Origin: Geobacteraceae bacterium
GTDB lineage: Bacteria; Desulfobacterota; Desulfuromonadia; Geobacterales; Geobacteraceae
Assembly: GCA_024281055.1 (NCBI GenBank)
Contig: JAMXLF010000094.1
Span: forward strand, 1 to 64,000
Reading direction: 5' to 3'
DNA: 64,000 nucleotides
Below the pieces are notes generated by a model. It saw only the letters and a program-made list of their open reading frames with translations, was not told the origin of the DNA and did no database searches. This document shows positions 35,121 through 42,600 of this stretch, one piece after another. Numbering within the stretch: position 1 is the first letter of the stretch; every line of letters starts with the position of its first letter. Position numbers and translations under genes: made by a program.

Positions 35121-36242
35121 TTAAAGTACGACCAGGTTGTCCCGGTGGATAATCTCATCCCCATACCGGTAACCGAGAATCTCTTCGATCTCCCGGCTCT
35201 TGTGCCCGAGAATACGCTCTATCTCCGGGCGGGAGTAATCGGCGATTCCCCGGGCGAATTCCACGCCATCCGGGCCGCAGACCCGCACGCAGCTCCCCCG
35301 TTCGAACTCCCCTTCCACCCCGACGATACCGGAGGGGAGGAGGCTCCGGCCGTGCTGGGCGAGGACCTTGCGAGCACCCTCGTCCACGATGAGCCGACCT
35401 TTCGGCCTGAGGGTGTAAGCGATCCAGTGCTTGCGCCGGTTCAGCACCTGCCGCGCCGGCAGGAAAAAAGTGCCCGCCTCGCTCCCGGCAAGGGCGCGCC
35501 CGATCAGGCCGGGAGTCTTGCCGTTGAGCATGATGGTCGGCACCCCAGATCGCCCCACCTTTTTAGCTGCGGCCAGCTTGGTAATCATGCCGCCGGTGCC
35601 AACCCGGGAACCGCTCCCCCCGGCAGCCTGCTCCATCTCCCGGGATATGGCCTTGACGAGAGGGATAAGCCGGGCGTCGGGATTGGTCCGGGGGTCGGCC
35701 TCGTAGAAACCGTCGATATCGGTGAGGATCACCAGGAGATGAGCCTCGGTCAGGTTGGTGACGAGGGCGGAGAGGTTGTCGTTGTCGCCGAACTTGATCT
35801 CCTCAACGGCCACGGTGTCGTTCTCATTGATGACCGGGACGATCCCGAAGCCGAGAAGCGTATCGAGGGTGGCGCGGGCATTCAGGAACCGCTGGCGATC
35901 GGCCAGGTCCTCGCGGGTCAGGAGCAGCTGGGCAACCTTGAGGCCGTGCCGTGAAAAAGCTTCCTCATAGGAACGCATGAGCTTCGACTGGCCGACGGCG
36001 GCAGCCGCCTGTTTCTGGGGAATTGTCCGTGGCTTGTCCTCCAGCCCCAGGGCCTTCCTCCCGGCAGCCACGGCACCGGACGAAACGATGATCACCTCGC
36101 GCTTTTCCCGGCGCAGTGCGGCAATCTCGGCGGCAAGCCGGCCGATCACCCCGGCGTCGAGACCGTCGTCCTCACTGGTCAGAACCCTGCTGCCAATCTT
36201 GACGACGATCCGTCGCGCCTTTTTCAGAAGCTCTCGCTGCAT
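35121..36242 (-). CDS. proB: Glutamate 5-kinase
   Basis: 373 residues; the first, usually proline-inhibited step of proline synthesis. The amino-acid kinase domain has '[12 protein letters not shown]', '[17 protein letters not shown]', 'INENDTVA' and [14 protein letters not shown]-terminal PUA domain (about 285-365) is present, as in full-length ProB. ATG 36242 is used; the frame extends upstream with no family similarity. Its usual upstream neighbour obgE is here about 14 kb away. Confidence 0.95.
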   Translation of the reverse strand: MQRELLKKARRIVVKIGSRVLTSEDDGLDAGVIGRLAAEIAALRREKREVIIVSSGAVAAGRKALGLEDKPRTIPQKQAAAAVGQSKLMRSYEEAFSRHGLKVAQLLLTREDLADRQRFLNARATLDTLLGFGIVPVINENDTVAVEEIKFGDNDNLSALVTNLTEAHLLVILTDIDGFYEADPRTNPDARLIPLVKAISREMEQAAGGSGSRVGTGGMITKLAAAKKVGRSGVPTIMLNGKTPGLIGRALAGSEAGTFFLPARQVLNRRKHWIAYTLRPKGRLIVDEGARKVLAQHGRSLLPSGIVGVEGEFERGSCVRVCGPDGVEFARGIADYSRPEIERILGHKSREIEEILGYRYGDEIIHRDNLVVL

Positions 36243-36328
36243 GATAGATAAGTGTACCAGACCACGGTTGATAAATACAGGAATTGCCGTCAAAACACTT
36301 CAGGCGAAGTCTGGAGCAGACGCAAGGA

Positions 36329-36349
36329 AGGGCGGGTTACAAACCCGCC
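36329..36349. terminator. GGGCGGGTT / AACCCGCCC hairpin upstream of proB
   Basis: A 9-bp stem with a 3-base loop lies between proB and the mobile element. It lacks a T run, so it may be a leader or repeat hairpin rather than a true terminator. Apart from the target duplication and element end, the 36243-36510 gap holds nothing else recognisable. Confidence 0.4.
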
Positions 36350-36437
36350 CCGGAAGCCGCACCGTCAGCGTCTAACCGCATCCGCCCAGTAACAGGCCGG
36401 CATACTACCATGTTTGCCCGCGAATGGCAATTACTGC

Positions 36438-36445
36438 AAATCCCG
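36438..36445. repeat. Target site duplication AAATCCCG, left copy
   Basis: The same 8 bases lie directly outside the right end at 39636-39643. Because the element end starts with GG, a 9-bp duplication is equally compatible. Length 8-9 bp is typical of IS1-family insertions. Confidence 0.85.
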
Positions 36446-36470
36446 GGTAGTGGGTCAGTTTGAAATTTCC
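36446..36470 (+). repeat. Left terminal inverted repeat
   Basis: Begins GGTAGTG, two variable bases, then TCAGTTTGAAATT. The first 22 bases match the inverted right end at 20 positions. Confidence 0.88.
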
Positions 36471-36510
36471 AGGGATTGAAATGCTTGAGGGTATATGTTA
36501 CCTTTAGGGC

Positions 36511-36750
36511 ATGAAAACTATTAAAGGAAAAGGCAAGCATCTTGATTTCTGCCAGATCGCGCACGCTGTAGTTGAAGCCGCAACGGACGAAACCCCGCAA
36601 GAGGAAGAACCTGCAAAGAATCCTGCCGCTGTCGCTCTTGGCCGTCTAGGTGGGTTGAAAGGCGGCAAAGCCCGCGCCGACAAGCTCTCTCCTGAACGTC
36701 GCAAAGAGATTTCAAAGCAAGCCCTCGAAAAAAGATGGGGCAAAAAGTAA
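36511..36750 (+). CDS. Small basic protein with NPAAVALGRLGGLKGGKA motif
   Basis: 79 residues. The N-terminal half is helical with an acidic linker (DETPQEEEPAK). The C-terminal half is Lys/Arg/Gly-rich: NPAAVALGRLGGLKGGKARA, then 'LSPERRKEISKQALEKRW'. This looks like the KGG-type or histone-H1-like small nucleic-acid-binding proteins common in bacteria. It is the first gene inside the mobile element and could help package or regulate the element's DNA or RNA; that role is inferred. Confidence 0.6.
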   Translation: MKTIKGKGKHLDFCQIAHAVVEAATDETPQEEEPAKNPAAVALGRLGGLKGGKARADKLSPERRKEISKQALEKRWGKK

Positions 36751-36793
36751 ATTCCTATTGATTTGCCTGAAATAATGTGAAACACTAGGCATA

Positions 36794-37174
36794 GTAACTG
36801 TGCGCCATGTACGGATGCAACTGTGCATCTGGGCGCGGCCCAAAGTGGGGAAGGAGGTTTCCAGTTACATGAGGACCTCCTATGCGCACAGTCAAATTTA
36901 AAGACATATATGCTTTGGGTGCCGGACAAAGACTCCATGTAATATGGGGAAATTGTATGGGTATTCAAAGCAAAAGTCTAACTGGGGGCGAGACGGTTAG
37001 CAGGAAGGCTCGTCTCATGGTTAGACAAAATAAAATTAAAACTAATCGTGGGGCCAGCACGATTGAAAAGGAAGGACGCCCCCATGATTAGAATCCAGTA
37101 CCTTGCTGCGGCTCATGGAGAGCCTTCCGAAAGCCTGGATCTGTTAGCAATACGCTACAGGTCTGGGCTTTTTT
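36794..37174 (+). ncRNA. Highly structured RNA or attenuator leader inside the mobile element
   Basis: Perfect or near-perfect stems follow one another. They are ACTGTGCGC (36797) with GCGCACAGT (36884), enclosing hairpins GATGCA-actg-TGCATC and AGGAGGT/ACCTCCT; GTCTAAC (36976) with GTTAGAC (37020), enclosing GAGACG/CGTCTC; and a 12-bp stem 37042-37053 with 37080-37091. Last is a 12-bp stem 37132-37143/37158-37169 with a T6 run, a textbook terminator. In each main module a GGAGG/GGAAGG sequence lies in the loop and an ATG abuts the 3' arm. Alternative pairings exist. A 69-codon frame (36882-37091) runs through it, but its coding status is doubtful. Confidence 0.6.
37132..37174 (+). terminator. 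Strong intrinsic terminator closing the structured region
   Basis: AGCCTGGATCTG pairs over 12 positions (three G-T) with CAGGTCTGGGCT, with an inner TAGC/GCTA, then TTTTTT. It stands 15 bp before the ribosome binding site of the HTH gene, so it would stop or attenuate transcription into that gene. Confidence 0.85.
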
Positions 37175-37198
37175 CGTTTATGGCGCATGGAGGTTGTC

Positions 37199-37387
37199 AT
37201 GGTCGAAGATCGTTTTATAAGAGCTGGGGAAGTCCAGCAGCTAACCGGACTTAACCGCGTTACAGTTTGGCGGATGGAAAAACGCGGAGAGTTCCCGAAA
37301 CGGCGCAAACTGACTGTAAAAGCTGTTGGATGGAGTTTAGCGGAGATTCTTAGATGGATGGAAAGCCGTGAGCAGGTAGCGGCTTGA
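37199..37387 (+). CDS. AlpA/MerR-like small HTH protein
   Basis: 62 residues. 'FIRAGEVQQLTGLNRVTVWRMEKRGEFPKR' matches the AlpA-type helix-turn-helix, and 'GWSLAEILRWMESRE' is the usual C-terminal helix. Such proteins regulate or assist excision of mobile elements. GGAGG lies 5 bp before ATG 37199; an ATG four codons earlier has no ribosome site. It follows the structured region and its terminator directly. Confidence 0.8.
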   Translation: MVEDRFIRAGEVQQLTGLNRVTVWRMEKRGEFPKRRKLTVKAVGWSLAEILRWMESREQVAA

Positions 37388-37414
37388 CTATCTCGCAAAG
37401 AAAGGAGGTCAAAG

Positions 37415-37489
37415 ATGCCGCCGCCTTTACTCAAGGTGCTGGAGCGGATTCGGCACCGTCAACAAAAAATAAGTAGAGGGAAAGAGTGA
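37415..37489 (+). CDS. 24-residue ORF with a near-consensus ribosome binding site
   Basis: AAAGGAGGT lies 5 bp before ATG 37415. The peptide is basic (KVLERIRHRQQKISRGKE) and its last codons lie inside a long hairpin. It may be a leader peptide for the transposase or a coupling ORF in the HTH transcript. It is too short for family recognition. Confidence 0.4.
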   Translation: MPPPLLKVLERIRHRQQKISRGKE

Positions 37490-37580
37490 TCGCCTGGTAA
37501 GCCTCTCTCTTCCCCTCTATGAATCCGCACCCGGCTAGGGGATGCTGTATTCTATGCCTGCCATGATACAGCATCCCCCC
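37435..37580 (+). ncRNA. Second structured block upstream of the transposase
   Basis: GCGGATTC (37444-37451) pairs exactly with GAATCCGC (37521-37528). This encloses a 13-bp stem with one mismatch (37474-37486 with 37507-37519). A perfect 13-bp hairpin, GGGGATGCTGTAT (37538) with ATACAGCATCCCC (37566), follows. The last hairpin ends in CCCCTT rather than a T run, so it is not a normal terminator. It may control transposase expression or act as a DNA site. Confidence 0.5.
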
Positions 37581-37653
37581 TTCTAAGTCAAAGAGTATTC
37601 AAGCTTTTTAAGCATAGGGACCAAAATATTTCTCACAATGCTGACTTTTTTAC

Positions 37654-37681
37654 TTGACGGCTTAAATAAAAAAGCTATAAT
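37654..37681 (+). promoter_or_regulatory. Transposase promoter
   Basis: TTGACG (37654-37659), a 16-bp spacer and a perfect TATAAT (37676-37681) lie 39 bp before the transposase start codon. Confidence 0.65.
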
Positions 37682-37720
37682 GGAATCATAAGGCAGTTAA
37701 GTTGTTCGGTGGGGGTCGCC

Positions 37721-38548
37721 ATGAACAAACTGAGTATCGAGAAAAGGGCGCAAGTTATCGGTTGCCTCGTTGAAGGCATGAGCATTCGTTCTACGGTTCG
37801 GATTACTGGCGCTGCCAAGAACACGGTAACAAAGCTTGTCGTTGATCTCGGTCAGGCATGCTATGACTACATGGATAAGGCTATGCGTGACCTCCCCTGT
37901 CGGCGTATCCAGTGTGATGAAATATGGTCCTTCTGCTACGCCAAAGAAAAAAACGTCCCGGCAGACTTGAAAGGTCAGCTAGGCTATGGCGACGTGTACA
38001 CCTGGACGGCCCTTGACCCCGACACAAAACTAATCCCCTCTTTCATGGTGGGCAAGCGTAGCGCGGAATATGGCAACGTATTTATGCAAGACCTCGCTGG
38101 TCGTCTCAGAAACCGCGTACAGCTCACCACAGACGGCCACAAGGTATATCTTCAGGCTGTCGAAAACGCTTTCGGCTGTGAGATTGATTATGCAATGCTG
38201 GTAAAGATTTACGGCGGGGTTTCAACTGAGGATGAGAGAAGATATAGCCCAGCAGAATGCACAGGGGCCGAAGTCCAGGTAATCACCGGCAATCCAGATG
38301 AAAAGAAGATTTCAACGAGTCACGTAGAGCGGCAGAACCTGACCATGCGCATGAGCATGAGACGTTTTACTCGTCTTACCAATGGATTCAGCAAGAAGAT
38401 TGAAAACCATTTCTATGCTACGGCGCTTTACTTCATGTATTACAACTTTGGCAGGATTCACAAGACGCTGCGGGTTACACCGGCAATGGAGGCAGGAGTA
38501 AGTGACCACGTTTGGACATTGGAAGAAATAGCGGGGCTAGTGGATTAG
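37721..38548 (+). CDS. IS1-like DDE transposase
   Basis: 275 residues in one uninterrupted frame, unlike classic IS1, which needs a frameshift. The N-terminal HTH is 'GMSIRSTVRITGAAKNTVTK'. Catalytic residues are probably Asp near 66 (QCDEIWSFCYAKEKN), Asp near 138 (TTDGHKVYL) and Glu in HVERQNLTMR near 202. The tail 'YNFGRIHKTLRVTPAMEAGV' is typical of this widespread transposase type. ATG 37721 follows GGTGGGGG. TIR sequence and target duplication length agree with an IS1-related enzyme. It appears intact. Confidence 0.85.
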   Translation: MNKLSIEKRAQVIGCLVEGMSIRSTVRITGAAKNTVTKLVVDLGQACYDYMDKAMRDLPCRRIQCDEIWSFCYAKEKNVPADLKGQLGYGDVYTWTALDPDTKLIPSFMVGKRSAEYGNVFMQDLAGRLRNRVQLTTDGHKVYLQAVENAFGCEIDYAMLVKIYGGVSTEDERRYSPAECTGAEVQVITGNPDEKKISTSHVERQNLTMRMSMRRFTRLTNGFSKKIENHFYATALYFMYYNFGRIHKTLRVTPAMEAGVSDHVWTLEEIAGLVD

Positions 38549-38553
38549 AATTA

Positions 38554-38916
38554 TTATTTATGAGGGACAATAGGCACAAGATGTGTCAATATAGGTACGA
38601 GAGCATCCCATATCTTCCAGAACAAATAAAAAATGCCACCACCGATAAAAGTTATTAGTCCACAAACAACCTTTATTGTTACCTTGGCGGCATGAACGTC
38701 TTTATCTACATTATTTAATGTCTTGCTATTCTTTTCTAGTTCTACTGTCAGTGTTGTAACGGCTTGGTCTAGTTTACCAAGGGTTTTTTGCATTTCCATA
38801 ATGGCTTGTAGGGTAAAGCTATGATCAGCAGGGGGAGGGTAAGCCTCTGGAGTAGTTTGAGGTAACCTACCGGGTACTGAACCCAATGAATTTTGAGTAG
38901 TTCCGGTTTTACCCAT
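38554..38916 (-). CDS. Small membrane protein with coiled coil (mobile element cargo)
   Basis: 120 residues. A Pro/Thr-rich start is followed by a heptad-like helix (IMEMQKTLGKLDQAVTTL) and one or two membrane segments near residues 78-112 (VVCGLITFIGGGIFYLFW). The shape is like XhlA-type phage proteins. Its start overlaps the stop of the upstream gene by one base, so the two are co-translated, convergent with the transposase. A small soluble partner plus a membrane protein would fit a toxin, immunity or abortive-infection pair, but nothing here proves it. Confidence 0.55.
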   Translation of the reverse strand: MGKTGTTQNSLGSVPGRLPQTTPEAYPPPADHSFTLQAIMEMQKTLGKLDQAVTTLTVELEKNSKTLNNVDKDVHAAKVTIKVVCGLITFIGGGIFYLFWKIWDALVPILTHLVPIVPHK

Positions 38917-39185
38917 TAATCGCTTCCCTCTATCTTAGAAGCCATCCATTCCCATAAAGTCGGTTCTGATCGCCCCCAGTATGCAGTAATTTTAAAGACG
39001 ACCCCGCCAATTGGTGTCCCTTCAGAAATACCCAACATATCTGAGACTTGTTGTGCTGTGCTCCGACTAGAGACAACCCATTGTGTTGGCGTAATCCGGT
39101 AACGATCAGAATCAGGGAATACACCTTCTATCCTATGTATAAATTGGGTGTTTTCATTCGGTACTAACACAGCAAACAAGCCCAT
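38916..39185 (-). CDS. Small soluble hypothetical protein (mobile element cargo)
   Basis: 89 residues with no signal peptide or membrane segment. It mixes beta-like stretches (FAVLVPNENTQFIHRI, 'TQWVVSSRSTAQQVSDML') and ends in 'VFKITAYWGRSEPTLWEWM'. It overlaps the following membrane protein gene by one base. I do not recognise the family. Its expression probably starts in the 39186-39330 gap, which has no other gene. Confidence 0.55.
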   Translation of the reverse strand: MGLFAVLVPNENTQFIHRIEGVFPDSDRYRITPTQWVVSSRSTAQQVSDMLGISEGTPIGGVVFKITAYWGRSEPTLWEWMASKIEGSD

Positions 39186-39336
39186 AATTCGCCCTTTTAA
39201 GCCAATAAAAGTGGGTTTAGGTTAAACACCTTATACCTTACGGAACACTAAAGTCAATGAGTAAACGCCTTTCGTTCCGATCATTTTTACTTTATTATAA
39301 ACAGAAATGAATTCTATTTTCAAGTAAAATCTAAGC

Positions 39337-39376
39337 AAAAAAATGCCCGACTCCTTGGAGGGCCGAAGAGTCGGGC
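39337..39376 (-). terminator. Minus-strand intrinsic terminator
   Basis: On the minus strand GCCCGACTC pairs with GAGTCGGGC across a 14-base loop, followed after one base by T7. It lies 150 bp upstream of the two-gene cassette and would stop transcription entering the element from the right, or end a small RNA. Confidence 0.8.
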
Positions 39377-39474
39377 CAACGTCTTGATGCTTTATTATTT
39401 ACCAACAGATCGGCAAGTTTGCAAGCTCGTATATGCACTTTTCCGCCAACCGTAACCGCTCGACAACCGGAATA

Positions 39475-39507
39475 TAAAAAAGCAGAGCCGCCAATGGACA
39501 GCTCTGC
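39475..39507 (-). terminator. Second minus-strand intrinsic terminator
   Basis: GCAGAGC pairs with GCTCTGC across a 12-base loop, followed by T6-7 on the minus strand. With the terminator at 39337-39376 it forms a tandem barrier just inside the right end. Confidence 0.78.
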
Positions 39508-39574
39508 AAAGAAGGAGGCAGTATAGTGGAATATTATTATGTCACGGGGATGGAGGTTTGCAAGTACCGAAAGG
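39475..39574 (-). ncRNA. Candidate small RNA at the element's right end
   Basis: A minus-strand promoter-like pair (TTGCTT at 39607-39602 and TATATT at 39585-39580, spacer 16) would start a transcript of about 100 nt ending at the 39475 terminator. The segment just before the terminator contains CCTCCTT, which could pair with Shine-Dalgarno sequences. No ORF is likely. This is inferred from promoter and terminator only. The rest of 39186-39666 holds no gene. Confidence 0.35.
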
Positions 39575-39610
39575 CAAATAATATACCATGCGTGAGCGGT
39601 TAAGCAACCC

Positions 39611-39635
39611 GTCAATTTCAAACTGAGACACTACC
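39611..39635 (-). repeat. Right terminal inverted repeat
   Basis: Inverted match to the left end, 21 of 25 positions, reading GGTAGTG inward on the minus strand. Confidence 0.88.
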
Positions 39636-39643
39636 AAATCCCG
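39636..39643. repeat. Target site duplication AAATCCCG, right copy
   Basis: Identical to 36438-36445, directly outside the right element end. Confidence 0.85.
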
Positions 39644-39666
39644 GCATCGACCGATTGCCGCGCCCG

Positions 39667-42600
39667 TTATCGGTCGAGCACCGCCCGCACCTTCTGGAGC
39701 AGGCCGTTTTTCGAAACCGGCTTCATGAGGAAATCGAGACTTTCGTCGAGCAAACCCTTCTTATGGATGATGTCGTCGGTGTACCCGCTCGTGAAGATGA
39801 ACTTCATCCCCGGCGCCATCCGGGTGATCTCGTCGAAGACTTCCTTGCCGTTTTTCCGCGGCATGATCACGTCGCTCATCACTAGTGCTATCTTGTCCCG
39901 GTGCTGCCGGAACAGGGACACCGCTTCCTCGCCGTTGGTGGCGGTAATCACCGTGAAGCCGGCCAGTTTCAGCATCTCTTCCATGAAGTGCCGAACAATG
40001 GCGTCGTCCTCGGCGAGGAGGATGGTTTCCGTTCCATAGGCAGGGAGTACCGCCGCTTTTCGCGCCTCAGCCTCGGCACCCGACTCGACCGGCAGGTAAA
40101 TGGTAAAGGTCGTCCCTTTGCCCGGCTCGCTTTCGACGGCAACCGCACCATTGTGCTGTTTGACGATGCCGTAGATGATGGAAAGGCCAAGCCCGGTACC
40201 CTTGCCAGGTTCCTTGGTGGTGAAGAACGGTTCGAAGATCCGTGCCCGGGTCCGCTCGTCCATGCCGGTGCCGGTGTCCGCAACGGTGATGAGGGCATAC
40301 TCACCCGGCTTTTCCAGTTCGCAGCGGCGGGCTGCACGCTGATCAAGCTGCTCCTGGCGCGTGCTGATGCAGAGTTTTCCGCCGTCCGGCATGGCATCGC
40401 GGGCATTGGCAACCAGATTGACGAGCACCTGGTCGATCTGCCCCCGATCGGCCAGCACCATCAGAGGAATGCTGGTCAGGTTTGTCTGAAATTCGATGTC
40501 CTCGCCGACGATCCGCGCCAGGAGCTTGGTCACGTTGATGATGATCTCGTTGACCGGTACCGGTTTCGGGTTGATGATCTGCTTTCTGCCGAAGGCGAGG
40601 AGGTTTCTGGTCAGCTCGACGGCACGCTCCGCGGCACCCAGCAGTTGCTCGCTGCACATCATGAGAAGTTCGTTGTCCGGGTCGATATTCTCCCGGATTA
40701 TCTGCCCGTAACCGGTGACAGCGGTCATGAGATTGTTGAAGTCGTGGGCCACGCCGCCGGCCAGGAGCCCGATCGATTCCATTTTCTGGGCTTGGTGCAG
40801 TTCCTGTTCCAGGCGCTTCCGCTCTGTGATGTCGTGGATGATTCCCCGGTATCCGGTGATCTCGCCCCGGTCATCGCGGGTTACCGACGCGGTCTTCAGC
40901 ACGTGAAGGGTTTCCCCGTCCTTCCGTTGCAGCCGCATTTCGAAGTTCCGCACGAATCCGTGCCAGTACAAAGCCCGCAGGAAACGTTCCCGATCAGCCG
41001 GATCACTGTAAAGCTCGCTGGATAAGTCGAGCGCGGCCAATTCTTCCCTTGTGTAGCCGAGGAGCTCGATACCGGCGGGGTTTACATCCACCAACCGGTT
41101 ATCGGCATCCATGAGGTAGATCATATCCTTCGATTCCTCGAAGAGGGAGCGGTACTTTTTCTCCGACTCACGCAGCAGCGTCTCCCGCACCAGGTTGTCC
41201 AGGGCAAAGGAGACATCCTCTCCCATCTGCTGCAGCAGTTCAACGTGTTGCTGATCGAAAAAGTCGGCCTTGTCCGCATATAGGGTCAAGGCGCCGACCA
41301 CCTTGCCCTCTTGCTTCAAGGCGACAGAGGCAGAGGCCCTGATCCCGTGGGCCCTGCCCCGTTCATGCCAGGGGCGCGTAGCCGGATCGCCCAGGAAATC
41401 GTTACAGATACAATAGGTACCCTCGCGGACGGAAATACCCGTGGGGCCTTCCCCCGCCGGTTCTTCGATGGCCGTGATGCGGATGTCGTCCAGGTACGCG
41501 GTTGCCCCCCGGGCCGCCACCCTCTCCACCCGCCCGGTCTCCTTGTTCATAAGGCCAACCCAGGCCAGAAGGAACCCGCCGTCCTCGACGGCGATGCGAC
41601 AGAATTCGTTGAACAGGGTCTCCCGGTCCACAGTCCGAGCAATAGCTTGCCTGGTCCCGCTCAGCACCGTATTCAGCCGGTTCATGCGCTGGACGTTCTC
41701 TTCCGCCCGTTCCCGTTCCGCAATTTCGGCCAGCAGGGTTTCAACGGTCCCGGCCAGTTCCTCCGTCCGTTCCCTGACCCTCGCTTCCAACTCGTCGTGG
41801 GCTTTCTGCAAGGCCTCTGCAGCACGTTTTCGCTCCATGGCGATGGCAACCTGGTCGGTCACCGCCTTCATGAGGGAGAGATCGTCGCCGGAGAAACCGG
41901 TCCTCGTTCTGGTCCCGAAGGAAAGGGTGCCGATGACCCGCCCCTGAGACAACAGGGGATGGCAGGCATACGCCTGGATGCCGTACGCCTTCACCAGCTC
42001 CGTCCGTGGGTCCGGGGTGTTCGGGATGTCCTCCGCGACGATACGACAGGCATCCCGGGCGGCACAGCCGCAGACCGCCGTACCGTAGTCGAGCCACTCG
42101 ATACTCTTCGCCTCGTCCCCGGGAATACCGGCACAGGCGTTCAGATGCAGGCGCCCCGCCTCCTCGTCAACCAGAAAATTGAAGAACGCGTGGCAGTCAA
42201 GGAAGGACATGACCTTTCGGCAGAGAGAATCGACTACTTCTTGCGGTGAGTCGCTCGCGAGCAGTTCACTGGCAGTCTCAGCCAACAGGTTCGTGCGCTC
42301 GTAGCTCTTTCGCAGCGTCTCAGCCAACGTGTCCCGTTCCGTCAGCGACCGGGCGAGCTTGAGGTTGCTGTAGCTCATCCGCGATATCATGTCGGCAAGC
42401 TCCATGAAATAGGACATGCCGGCGGCCAATGCCTCTCTGCTCATCCGCGGAACGCTTTCGAGGCAAGTGATGTACACTTTTTCGTCGAACCCGTACTTTC
42501 TGGCCTGGGTGCGGAAAAGCTCGTAATCCAGTGGCTCGTCTTCAAAGAAGAATTGCCCCATGAAGAAGTTGCCGAAATGTTTGCCGCCGACCATGATCGG

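Larger units (their letters stand above)
36446..39635. mobile_element. Complete 3,190-bp IS1-like element with passenger genes and structured RNA
   Basis: Both ends carry 25-bp inverted repeats beginning GGTAGTG that match at 21 of 25 positions, and an 8-bp target duplication flanks the element. Contents, left to right: a 79-residue basic protein (+), a roughly 0.4-kb structured terminator-ended segment (+), an AlpA-like HTH gene (+), a 24-residue ORF with strong SD and a second structured block (+), the DDE transposase (+), two small genes (-), and two tandem minus-strand terminators near the right end. IS1 elements are normally 0.7-1 kb, so over 2 kb is cargo. It sits between proB and the next histidine kinase gene. 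Confidence 0.85.

Noticed and set aside
36976-37026. Integron attC-like site: GTCTAAC...GTTAGAC fits the RYYYAAC/GTTRRRY core consensus with an inner paired box.
   Set aside because: Only one of the three similar modules fits, the length (51 bp) is below the usual attC range, the inner stem lacks the expected unpaired bases, and no integrase or cassette array is present.
36882-37091. A 69-residue ORF running through the structured region.
   Set aside because: The sequence is dominated by inverted repeats, the nearest SD is 24 nt away and base-paired, and the translation shows no recognisable domain; it is mentioned only within the RNA entry.
39331-39621. A 96-codon minus-strand frame at the right end of the mobile element.
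   Set aside because: It crosses both intrinsic terminators and the terminal inverted repeat, so it is not a plausible coding region.
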